In this document: piece after piece, positions 5,349 through 11,866 of the stretch
Layout: every line of letters starts with the position of its first letter
Numbering within the stretch: position 1 is the first letter of the stretch
DNA from: SOIA01 sp050116035
GTDB taxonomy: Bacteria; Acidobacteriota; Aminicenantia; Aminicenantales; Aminicenantaceae
Length of the DNA stretch: 15,556 bases
Reading direction: 5' to 3'
Assembly (NCBI GenBank): GCA_050116035.1
Contig: JASFPJ010000041.1
Span: 1-15,556 of the forward strand
Notes under the pieces: generated by a model
The model's database searches: none
Told to the model about the DNA's origin: nothing
What the model saw: the letters and a program-made list of their open reading frames with translations, nothing else
Position numbers and translations under genes: made by a program

Positions 5349-7687
5349 GGCTGTCTCCTCTTTTCTATGATCCCTGAGTATCTGGCTAGAGCGACCAAGG
5401 CCATTATGAGCAGCAGAGATCCGACAATGAGGACAGATACAAACAGGACCCCTTTGAGCAACGGTCGTATTCTAAAGGAAAGGCCAAAAAGCTTTTGAAA
5501 AGGCTTATCCAATCCCATGAATGCGTGGGCTGATCGGACCGCCCTCCTCTGTGTTTTCAGAGGACCATCGCCTTGCACGCTGTTGAAGAAGAAATCTGAT
5601 CCTTCCGTGTGGCAGTCTGTGCATCCGTTTATGCCGAGGGACTGCTGGGCAGGCCTGACTTGATGCGCCAGAGGCCAGACAACCGGTTCCGCGGCAGGAT
5701 GCTCGTCTGCGGCGAGATTACCTGCTTCATCCAGACTGAACATCTGTCCACCGGATATGTAGAAGAATCTCTTGGCTTCCCCGGATTCCTGGGGATCGCT
5801 CTGATCAGATAGGGATTGGAGCACCCGTATAACCTGCTCCTCGGTCAGGGTGTGTTCCTCCCCCACTGTCGCCACCACTGTGCGAACATCAAATTCAGAA
5901 ACTATCGGCTGGATCTTATCCTCAGAGAACCAGCCGAGTTGCAGGGTTTCGATGGTTTTTCCCGGAGCTTCTTGTTTCTCAAGGTAACCTTCTGATACCT
6001 GAAACATGACATTTTTATAGAGAAGGACTGGCTGGCCCGGAGCCTCGCTGATAGTTGCCAAAGACTCGAGTGCTTTCTGGATCTGGGATTCTGTGTCGAC
6101 ATCCACCTCTTCGGCTTGGGGATTGAAGTCCGGGATAAGAGGAGTGATGTCTTCCTCTTTTTTTATGGCCCAGAATGTTTCTGGATGAATTTCCTTCTCC
6201 GAATAGAGTGAAACATCGAGCCCGCCATCCACATTGAGCTCATAGACTTTTCCGGATGTGACCAGAACAGGAATTCCTTCGATCCCGGAATACAGGGTGA
6301 AGGCTGTCAGAATCTCAGCAATATGATTTTCCGAAGCCAGAATATCTTCGGCAGCCGCTTCTATCTCAGCCGGTTTGAGGGGCCGTACAGCCTCTTTGTC
6401 CCACGTCCCCCAGAAAGACGGCCACATCAAGCGGTGAGGCGCAATTTTACCTGCATTGTCCCTGACAAACACCGGCTCAATGATATGGGGGAGGTCGGTG
6501 AACCATTGGGCGACTCCATAGATCCCGAGCCGGTTGGCCCGGGACGTTCGCACGCGTGTGAAATTTTTTGCGGGCACAGGCCCAGAATGGCAGACAGTGC
6601 AGGCCAGTTTCTCGAAGTGAACGGCTGGGATTCCAGGATGCTTGGGATAGGGGGCGCCCATACGGCCTGCGGATGAGCCTCCCCTGCGGGATATATCCGG
6701 GCCGATGTGGCAGCCTTTACAGGTGAAGTCAGAGATTTCGCTGTTGTGATACTCTTCGGCCTCTTCTTCATAGCCGCGGATCATGGAGTGGCTGATATCA
6801 TTCCGGTGGCAGTCGACACACTTCAAGCCTGCCGCTGAATGAATGTCTTCTTTGATACTGTATTTTTTGGAGCCGACTCGGGAGACAGAATGGCAGCTGA
6901 GGCAGCGCTGGTCATCTGGTTTACGGGGAATATCGAAAAACACACGGTGTTTTGTATCGAATATTTCAGGTCTGTACCGGACAAAAGGAACCACTGCCCA
7001 TTCCGTATCATCCGGATTGGGACCGTCATAAATATCCCAGGTTCCAGGAAGGCGGGAGGCCATTCCCCCGACTTCTCCAAAACCCGAGGCCGCAGTGGCC
7101 GCCCACCGGAAGTTATGGCGCAATACCTGCTTGGCCCATTCGCTGTGGCTCTGCATTCTCGCGACATTATGGCAGCCCATGCAGTTGATCTCGAGTTTTC
7201 CGGATACATTCCAGCGGGATTCCGGACTGGTTTCCTCGCTTCTAGGTTCCGCAAAATCTCCGCCTGTCGCATGTCTGGCAAACAGAAGAGTGAAATCCCA
7301 GGGACTCAGACCCAGTTCTTGGGGGTTCCACATCCGTTCCCAGGGACGGTAGGAGAGAGGCAGGATAGTCCCGGTGGCGGGATCGACCCAGACCCAGGGC
7401 TCTCCAGCCCGGCCATGCTGGGATGAAGACGCAGAGTTGAAGTGCAATCCATCCTGGATGAGGCCGTAATCATGGCAGGGGGCGCAGGAGTATCGTGTTG
7501 AATAAGGCAGGGGATAAGGTTCAGTGGGGATAATGAGCTGATCGAACTCGTCTTTTAAAGGAATGAGATGCACCGGAGTCGTGCGGCTCCCATCCCATTT
7601 TTGAATCTTCTGTTCTGTCTGAGCGGCAAGAGAACTCAGCCCGATCAGGCTGATCAGAATAAGAAGAAGTTTTTTTCTATACTTCAT
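5345..7687 (-). CDS. membrane-anchored seven-heme c-type cytochrome
   Basis: A 780-residue exported cytochrome. A signal peptide spans about 1-22 (KKLLLILISLIGLSSLAAQ), and a C-terminal anchor spans about 746-768 with a basic cytoplasmic tail. Seven CXXCH heme sites are visible: CAPCH 68, CMGCH 169, CLSCH 262, CVDCH 290, CKGCH 323, CTVCH 363 and CTDCH 689. Six heme sites fall in the first 370 residues; the seventh follows a heme-free stretch of over 300 residues. That stretch holds three degenerate repeats (about 437-522, 527-600, 610-686), each with a helix rich in I/L, a short beta hairpin and a W...P segment. The ending after the last heme (LFGLSFRIRPLLKG) leads into the anchor. I recall similar cytochromes in planctomycete-type genomes, with no assigned function. 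Its ATG overlaps the stop of the Tat-oxidoreductase gene by four bases (ATGA), suggesting the two proteins act together in the periplasm. Confidence 0.9.
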   Translation of the reverse strand: MKYRKKLLLILISLIGLSSLAAQTEQKIQKWDGSRTTPVHLIPLKDEFDQLIIPTEPYPLPYSTRYSCAPCHDYGLIQDGLHFNSASSSQHGRAGEPWVWVDPATGTILPLSYRPWERMWNPQELGLSPWDFTLLFARHATGGDFAEPRSEETSPESRWNVSGKLEINCMGCHNVARMQSHSEWAKQVLRHNFRWAATAASGFGEVGGMASRLPGTWDIYDGPNPDDTEWAVVPFVRYRPEIFDTKHRVFFDIPRKPDDQRCLSCHSVSRVGSKKYSIKEDIHSAAGLKCVDCHRNDISHSMIRGYEEEAEEYHNSEISDFTCKGCHIGPDISRRGGSSAGRMGAPYPKHPGIPAVHFEKLACTVCHSGPVPAKNFTRVRTSRANRLGIYGVAQWFTDLPHIIEPVFVRDNAGKIAPHRLMWPSFWGTWDKEAVRPLKPAEIEAAAEDILASENHIAEILTAFTLYSGIEGIPVLVTSGKVYELNVDGGLDVSLYSEKEIHPETFWAIKKEEDITPLIPDFNPQAEEVDVDTESQIQKALESLATISEAPGQPVLLYKNVMFQVSEGYLEKQEAPGKTIETLQLGWFSEDKIQPIVSEFDVRTVVATVGEEHTLTEEQVIRVLQSLSDQSDPQESGEAKRFFYISGGQMFSLDEAGNLAADEHPAAEPVVWPLAHQVRPAQQSLGINGCTDCHTEGSDFFFNSVQGDGPLKTQRRAVRSAHAFMGLDKPFQKLFGLSFRIRPLLKGVLFVSVLIVGSLLLIMALVALARYSGIIEKRRQP

Positions 7688-9057
7688 GCTCTAAAATGCT
7701 CGGACCGGAAACGGTAATAACGCCGGGTTTCGATCACCTCATTCGCTTTAAGCACCGCCACCGCGCTTTCGTAAGCGATTTCTGGCGGACAGTTGAGAGG
7801 AATGCCGTGAAGGATGGCATTGAAAAAGTTTTCCAGGTGCGGCTGGTGGGCTGGCTTGGCCATTTCAACGGGAAGAGGCCAGCGGCCGGCTTCAGCAGTC
7901 ACCCGGACATCCAGGAAAATATTTTTTGTATCCACTTTCTGGATGGGTGGAGCTTCGGATGTCAAGAATCCCTGTTTGACCAGTGAGTCCCATTCAGGCG
8001 CATGCGCCTCCCGCATGGCCCAATTCCCTCTCTGGGGAACCTCGGATATCTGGAGCGAACCGTTTTCGCCCATGAAAGCTTCGTAAAAACCTCCGTGTTT
8101 GGTCGTGGTTTGAACCTGGTAGAACGCGCGTGCTATCCCTGTCTTCGTCTTGAACTCATATATCGTCATAGCATTGTCATACCACTGCCAGTTTTTGTAA
8201 TAATCGATTCCTCCACTGGCGATGACGGAGGATGGATTCGTTCCATAAACCCAGCTAAAAAGGTCGATCTGGTGGGAGCCAAGGTCCACCAGCGGTCCGC
8301 CGCCGTATTTTTTAAACAAGCGCCAGTTCCTGAATTCGGTCATCGAGGCATACCCGTATTTCTCCAGTTTGCTCTGGTCCATGGTGTATTGTTTGGGCCA
8401 GCCCAACATATCGCTCTTGGCCCGGTTCCACTGCGCATAGATGGCATTGACCCGGCCCAATATATTTTTTTCGTGAATCAAGCGGTCAATGGCATGGATG
8501 TAACGGGGATTACTCCGCCGTTGATGTCCGACCTGGAGAAGCTTGCCTGTTTTCCTGGCGGTCTGGACAATGGTTCTGGCGCTGTCCAGAGAGTTGGACA
8601 TTTCCTTCTCACAGTAGACATGGAGTCCGGATTCCATGCAGGCGTTGGCATGTTCCGCGTGCATCCAGTCGGGTGTGGCTACGATCGCTGCATCCAGATT
8701 CTTTTCTTTACTCAGCATGTCCCGGTAGTCCTCATAGACATTGACTGGTTGCCCGTATTTTTTCAGGTATCGGCTGGCATACCGCTGACTGTATTCCCAG
8801 ATGTCACAGACCGCGATAAACCGGATTCCGGGAATGCGTAGGCATGACTCGATCAGCACACGTCCTTGCGTGCCTGCGCCGATGAGAGCTACACGGAGTT
8901 CAGTGGGTTTCTGTTTTTTCTGTGCTCTTCCGGATAGGGAAGCTCCGGTCAAAGCCCCTCCGGCCACAGCCATTCCCAAACCGGCTGAGGCCGAGGATTT
9001 GAGAAAGTCGCGGCGGGAAAGTTTTTTTCCTTTACCTGTGTTTTTTAACTCAGCCAT
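7684..9057 (-). CDS. Tat-exported Gfo/Idh/MocA family oxidoreductase
   Basis: A protein of 457 residues that begins with a twin-arginine signal (LSRRDFLK at 13-20, then a weak hydrophobic stretch to about 44), so it is exported folded, probably with its cofactor bound. Residues 54-180 form the nucleotide-binding Rossmann domain (VALIGAGTQGR at 56-66, VCDI at 83-86, VATPDWMHAEHA at 126-137). CEKE at 149-152 replaces the usual CEKP and keeps the lysine. The C-terminal alpha/beta domain carries GGGPLVDLGSHQID at 252-265 with the family histidine at 262. Zymomonas glucose-fructose oxidoreductase is a periplasmic relative with tightly held NADP. The ATG at 9055-9057 has a GAAGG site about six bases upstream. 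It is the first gene of the operon with the heptaheme cytochrome, which suggests that electrons pass between them (inference). The substrate is unknown; sugars or glycosides are most likely. Confidence 0.9.
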   Translation of the reverse strand: MAELKNTGKGKKLSRRDFLKSSASAGLGMAVAGGALTGASLSGRAQKKQKPTELRVALIGAGTQGRVLIESCLRIPGIRFIAVCDIWEYSQRYASRYLKKYGQPVNVYEDYRDMLSKEKNLDAAIVATPDWMHAEHANACMESGLHVYCEKEMSNSLDSARTIVQTARKTGKLLQVGHQRRSNPRYIHAIDRLIHEKNILGRVNAIYAQWNRAKSDMLGWPKQYTMDQSKLEKYGYASMTEFRNWRLFKKYGGGPLVDLGSHQIDLFSWVYGTNPSSVIASGGIDYYKNWQWYDNAMTIYEFKTKTGIARAFYQVQTTTKHGGFYEAFMGENGSLQISEVPQRGNWAMREAHAPEWDSLVKQGFLTSEAPPIQKVDTKNIFLDVRVTAEAGRWPLPVEMAKPAHQPHLENFFNAILHGIPLNCPPEIAYESAVAVLKANEVIETRRYYRFRSEHFRA

Positions 9058-9104
9058 TTTAGCCTTCTTATAAATAGAATGTGTTCCGTAATGACGTGAT
9101 TGGT

Positions 9105-9318
9105 GTCATTACGAGCGTAGCGTGGCAATCTCAGTTTTTTGTCATTACGAGCGCAGCGTGGTAATCTCATACGGAAGATAAGCAAGCATTTCTTTTTATG
9201 AGGTTGCTTCTTCGCTGCACTCATCGCAATAACATATTTATGAGATTGCCACGTCACTTCGTTCCTCGCAATGACACTTTTTCGAGTTCACAGACTCACT
9301 TCATTCCTTATAATGACA
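9105..9318. repeat. cluster of five TCATTACGAGCG / GAGATTGCCACG-type repeats in two opposed groups
   Basis: The 386-base gap 9058-9443 has no credible gene. It holds five copies of a roughly 30-35 base dispersed repeat. Two read forward: 9105-9133 and 9141-9170, with the pattern GTCATTACGAGCG-x-AGCGTGG-x-AATCTCA. Three read in reverse: 9198-9233, 9241-9277 (GAGATTGCCACG through CGCAATGAC, the best preserved) and 9284-9318 (degenerate). Forward and reverse copies can pair, so the region could fold into a long cruciform or stem-loop. The consensus matches a repeat widespread in bacterial intergenic regions (GTCATTGCGAGC...GGCAATCTC), usually thought to be a non-autonomous or REP-like element. 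It lies between two minus-strand operons and must be crossed, or contain the promoter, for expression of the heptaheme operon. I could not identify a clear promoter in it. Confidence 0.8.
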
Positions 9319-9408
9319 CACTTATGAAGTCGTATATATTGCTTTCACCCGTCGTTTTAGGACAAAAAAAATTTTTTTATCAGTCCGTCTAACCGGTTAT
9401 TCTGAACA

Positions 9409-9445
9409 AAGCCGGCTGAGGTAATCTCCTCATTTTTGCCGGCTT
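9409..9445 (-). terminator. hairpin at the end of the TIM-barrel/oxidoreductase operon
   Basis: AAGCCGGC (9409-9416) pairs with GCCGGCTT (9438-9445), and inside it TGAGG (9417-9421) pairs with CCTCA (9428-9432). The stem starts inside the TAA stop codon (9444-9446) of the TIM-barrel gene. On the minus strand it is followed by only a short T-rich stretch (TTTGTT) and then, about 30 bases on, by an A/T palindrome at 9364-9377. It is a plausible but not ideal intrinsic terminator. Confidence 0.5.
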
Positions 9446-10433
9446 ATTCTTTCATGTCTTTGTCAAAAGCTATTTCAGATGGAGAAAAGTTCATGCTTTT
9501 GATGAATTCCGCCGATTCTTGGGCGCCGAATTCGCGATCCATCCCGTTGTCTTCCCATTCGACGGAAAGCGGACCCTGGTATCCGATATCGTTGAGTTCC
9601 CGGATTATCTCTTCGAAATTCACATCCCCGTGCCCGAGAGACCTGAAATTCCATCCCCGTCTCAGGTCTCCGAAAGGAAGATGAGAACCGAGAATCCCGG
9701 ATTTTCCATCCAGAGTCACCGCCACATCCTTCATGTGAGTGTGGTAAATCCGGTCTGCAAACTCACGGATGAACAGATGGGGCTCCATTCCCTGCCAGAG
9801 CAGATGACTGGGATCAAAATTCAGGCCTAATGTCGGTCGGTGCTCGAAGACTTCCATCAGCTTGTGTGTGGTGTACAGATCAAAGGCGATCTCAGTGGGA
9901 TGAACCTCGAGTGCGAATTTGACTCCGCATTTGTCGAACTCGTCGAATATCGGTGTCCAGAGCTCATGGATTTTCTTGAAGCCTTCTTCCACCATCTCGT
10001 CGCTCGTCGGGGGGAAAGAATACCAGAATTTCCAGATCGGTGATCCCATGAAACCATTCACGACGCTGCAGCCCATATTCTTGGCCGCATTGGCTGTGGC
10101 CTTCATCTCTTCGGCGGCCCACTCCCTGAGTTCATCGGGTTTGCCCTTGACTTCATCCGGAACAAACACATCCAGACGCTCATCATACCGGTCACCGACG
10201 CATTGTCCGGCGAGATGCGCGCCTAGAGCCCAGCATTTTAGCTTGTGCTTTTCCAGCGTCTTTTTCTTCTCTTCCACATATCCTTTATCCGAGGCGGCTT
10301 GGCGCACTTCCATGTGGTCTCCCCAGCAGGCGATTTCCAGGCCATCATAGCCCCAGCCGCTGGCTTTTTGACAGATATCTTCAAAGGGCAAATCCGCCCA
10401 TTGCCCTGTAAATAATGTCACAGGTCTTGTCAT
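9444..10433 (-). CDS. sugar phosphate isomerase/epimerase-like TIM-barrel protein (xylose isomerase-like / AP endonuclease family 2)
   Basis: A 329-residue cytoplasmic protein with the fold of xylose-isomerase-like TIM barrels. Metal-ligand candidates occur at the expected strand ends: YDGLEI at 29-34, FALEVHP with Glu176, LNFDPSH with Asp207 and His210, HTHMKD with His231/His233, HGD at 268-270 and SVEWED with Glu292. Members isomerise or epimerise sugars, inositol derivatives or 3-keto sugars using a divalent metal. The gene lies 24 bases downstream of a Gfo/Idh/MocA gene with its own AAGGAGG site, so the pair probably act in sequence: oxidation of a sugar or polyol, then isomerisation or epimerisation of the keto product. 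The substrate cannot be read from the sequence. A related inosose- or keto-sugar-handling role is as likely as a true isomerase. Confidence 0.87.
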   Translation of the reverse strand: MTRPVTLFTGQWADLPFEDICQKASGWGYDGLEIACWGDHMEVRQAASDKGYVEEKKKTLEKHKLKCWALGAHLAGQCVGDRYDERLDVFVPDEVKGKPDELREWAAEEMKATANAAKNMGCSVVNGFMGSPIWKFWYSFPPTSDEMVEEGFKKIHELWTPIFDEFDKCGVKFALEVHPTEIAFDLYTTHKLMEVFEHRPTLGLNFDPSHLLWQGMEPHLFIREFADRIYHTHMKDVAVTLDGKSGILGSHLPFGDLRRGWNFRSLGHGDVNFEEIIRELNDIGYQGPLSVEWEDNGMDREFGAQESAEFIKSMNFSPSEIAFDKDMKE

Positions 10434-10457
10434 AAACTCCTCCTTTTTATTGTGTCC

Positions 10458-11630
10458 TTAAAAATCAACCCATCTAGCTCCTTTTTTGGAGCTCTCCACA
10501 CACTTTTCGATAAACTTTACGCCCTGGACTCCCTCATCCACTCCAGGGAAGTCGAGTTCTTCCTTGGAGAAGGATTCCCCGGCAAGTTTCTTGTTCAAAG
10601 CTGTGATGAACGTGGAATAGATGTTGGCAAAAGCCTCGAAATACCCTTCCGGGTGGCCGGCCGGAATGCGTGAGTAGTTCTGGGCATGAGAATAGAGATC
10701 ATCGCGTCCCCGGGAGATAATCTCAGTCGGTTTGTCCAGGTAGGAAATCCTGGCGTAGTTGGGGTCTTCCTGCGCCCACTCCAGAGAGCCTTTGGTGCCG
10801 TAAATCCGGACTCTCAGCCCGTTATCATGCCCCACCGCGATCTGTGAACTCCAGTAGAGGCCTTTGGCTCCGTTATCATAACTGACCATGATGGAGGCAT
10901 TGTCATCAAGCACTCGTCCTTCCACAAAGGTATCCAGCCTGGCGCAGAGAGATTGGATTTTCATGCCGGTCAGATAGGAAACCATGTTCTCGATATGACT
11001 GCCGATATCCCCGACACAGTTGGATATTCCTGTCTGTTCTGGATCAGTCCTCCAGGCGGCCTGTTTCTGTCCTGTTCCCTCGAGGAATGTGGCCAGCCAG
11101 TCCTGGGGGTATTCGGCATTGACAAAGCGGATGGATCCCAGGTCTCCCTTGGCGATCATTTCGCGAAGGTGTTTGACCACAGGATAGCCGGTGTAGGTGT
11201 AGGTGACGCAGAAGAGCAGGTCCTTTTCAGCGGAGAGCCGTTCGAGCTCTTCCGCATCCTTGCTGTCAGTGGTTAACGGTTTATCGCAGACCACGTGGAT
11301 CCCGTTCTGAAGGGCCAGTTTGGCTATAGGAAAATGCGTGTTATTCGGCGTGACAATAATGACGAAGTCGATTTTATCCTCACGTTTTCCCTCAACCTCG
11401 AGCATATCTTCGAAAGATTTGTAGAGGCGTTCCTTGTCCAGTCCCAGCATTTCTCCGGTCGCGAGCGTGTTTTTATGATCCCTGGAAAAACAGCCAGCCA
11501 CTAATTCAGCCTTACCGTCCATGGCCACCGCTTTGCGGTGAACATCTCCGATAAAAGCTTCCTGACCGCCGCCGACCATGCCGTATTGAAGTTTGGAAGT
11601 CTTTTTTCCGGAAGCGCTCCCTTCTATCAT
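10458..11630 (-). CDS. cytoplasmic Gfo/Idh/MocA family oxidoreductase
   Basis: A 390-residue NAD(P)-dependent oxidoreductase without an export signal. The Rossmann domain shows YGMVGGGQEAFIG at 16-28, a phosphate loop of the GGG type, then VTPNNTHFPIA at 93-103 and CDKP at 115-118 with the catalytic Lys117. The second domain carries CVGDIGSHIENM at 205-216 with the family histidine at 212. The ATG at 11628-11630 has a near-ideal AAAGGAGGT site and a promoter-like pair further upstream. It is the first gene of a two-gene unit with the TIM-barrel protein. Substrates in this superfamily include sugars, sugar phosphates, inositols and glycosides; given the DUF1080 and ThuA-like genes nearby, a sugar or glycoside is most likely. 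Its sequence differs strongly from the other two oxidoreductases here, so the three are not recent duplicates. Confidence 0.9.
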   Translation of the reverse strand: MIEGSASGKKTSKLQYGMVGGGQEAFIGDVHRKAVAMDGKAELVAGCFSRDHKNTLATGEMLGLDKERLYKSFEDMLEVEGKREDKIDFVIIVTPNNTHFPIAKLALQNGIHVVCDKPLTTDSKDAEELERLSAEKDLLFCVTYTYTGYPVVKHLREMIAKGDLGSIRFVNAEYPQDWLATFLEGTGQKQAAWRTDPEQTGISNCVGDIGSHIENMVSYLTGMKIQSLCARLDTFVEGRVLDDNASIMVSYDNGAKGLYWSSQIAVGHDNGLRVRIYGTKGSLEWAQEDPNYARISYLDKPTEIISRGRDDLYSHAQNYSRIPAGHPEGYFEAFANIYSTFITALNKKLAGESFSKEELDFPGVDEGVQGVKFIEKCVESSKKGARWVDF

Positions 11631-11691
11631 ATGTTTACCTCCTTTATGATTCAGAGAAACGAATAGAAATCAGCCTTTCAAAGATGGCTAT

Positions 11692-11720
11692 ATACTAATG
11701 CAAAACGCTCAAATTTTCAA
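11692..11720 (-). promoter_or_regulatory. sigma-70-like promoter for the oxidoreductase/TIM-barrel operon
   Basis: On the minus strand TTGAAA (11715-11720, five of six matches to TTGACA) is followed after exactly 17 bases by TAGTAT (11692-11697, four of six matches to TATAAT). It lies about 60 bases ahead of the ATG at 11630, leaving a leader with the AAAGGAGGT ribosome site. It is supported by consensus match and position only. Confidence 0.42.
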
Positions 11721-11730
11721 AAAACTTTAT

Positions 11731-11851
11731 GGGGACGTTCCCCAAGGTACCATCTCATGCAAGGGGACTGTGCCTTTCAGTCCTTAATTTAAAAAAAAGA
11801 GGGATTGTCCCTTTTCTTAATGCAAGAGCTGGCACCTTGGGGAACATCCCC
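11731..11851. repeat. 121-base imperfect palindrome (GGGGAC / REP-like element)
   Basis: The arms at 11731-11760 and 11822-11851 are inverted copies matching at 26 of 30 positions; the shared core is GTTCCCCAAGGT. Each arm contains its own small hairpin: GGGGACGTTCCCC on the left, and GGAACATCCCC in a similar form on the right. Between them lie a degenerate GGGGACTGTGCC and an AGGGATTGTCCCT hairpin. The structure resembles paired REP or MITE elements and shares its GGGAC/GTCCC theme with the intergenic repeats at 491-682. It occupies most of the 236-base gap between the ThuA-HEAT and oxidoreductase genes. Confidence 0.7.
11791..11812 (-). terminator. intrinsic terminator of the ThuA-HEAT operon
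   Basis: Read on the minus strand, AGGGA-CAA-TCCCT is followed by C and eight T, a compact hairpin with a strong U tract about 55 bases after the ThuA-HEAT stop codon. It sits in the centre of the 121-base palindrome, so a repeat element may have been taken over as terminator. On the plus strand the same hairpin is followed by TTTCTT, a weaker signal. Confidence 0.6.
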
Positions 11852-11866
11852 TTATTGTCTTATTGC

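Noticed and set aside
5345..7687. A covalent FMN attachment site in the heptaheme cytochrome as the target of ApbE.
   Set aside because: No SGA(T/S)-type motif or FMN_bind-like segment was found; TGGD at 141-144 does not fit the known pattern.
8002..8841. Plus-strand open frame of 279 codons.
   Set aside because: It is antisense to the Tat-exported Gfo/Idh/MocA gene, which has clear motifs; the plus-strand product shows no recognisable domain.
9058..9104. A sigma-70 promoter immediately ahead of the Tat-oxidoreductase gene.
   Set aside because: TATTTATAAG resembles a -10 box, but no acceptable -35 element is found at 16-18 bases.
9045..9257. Minus-strand reading frame of 70 codons containing RLPRCARND and RLPRYARND.
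   Set aside because: It is the translation of the intergenic repeat array, a common false gene; it has no ribosome site and overlaps the start of the Tat-oxidoreductase gene.
9105..9318. Possible CRISPR array.
   Set aside because: The copies occur in both orientations, with irregular spacing and unequal decay; no cas gene is present and there are no uniform unique spacers.
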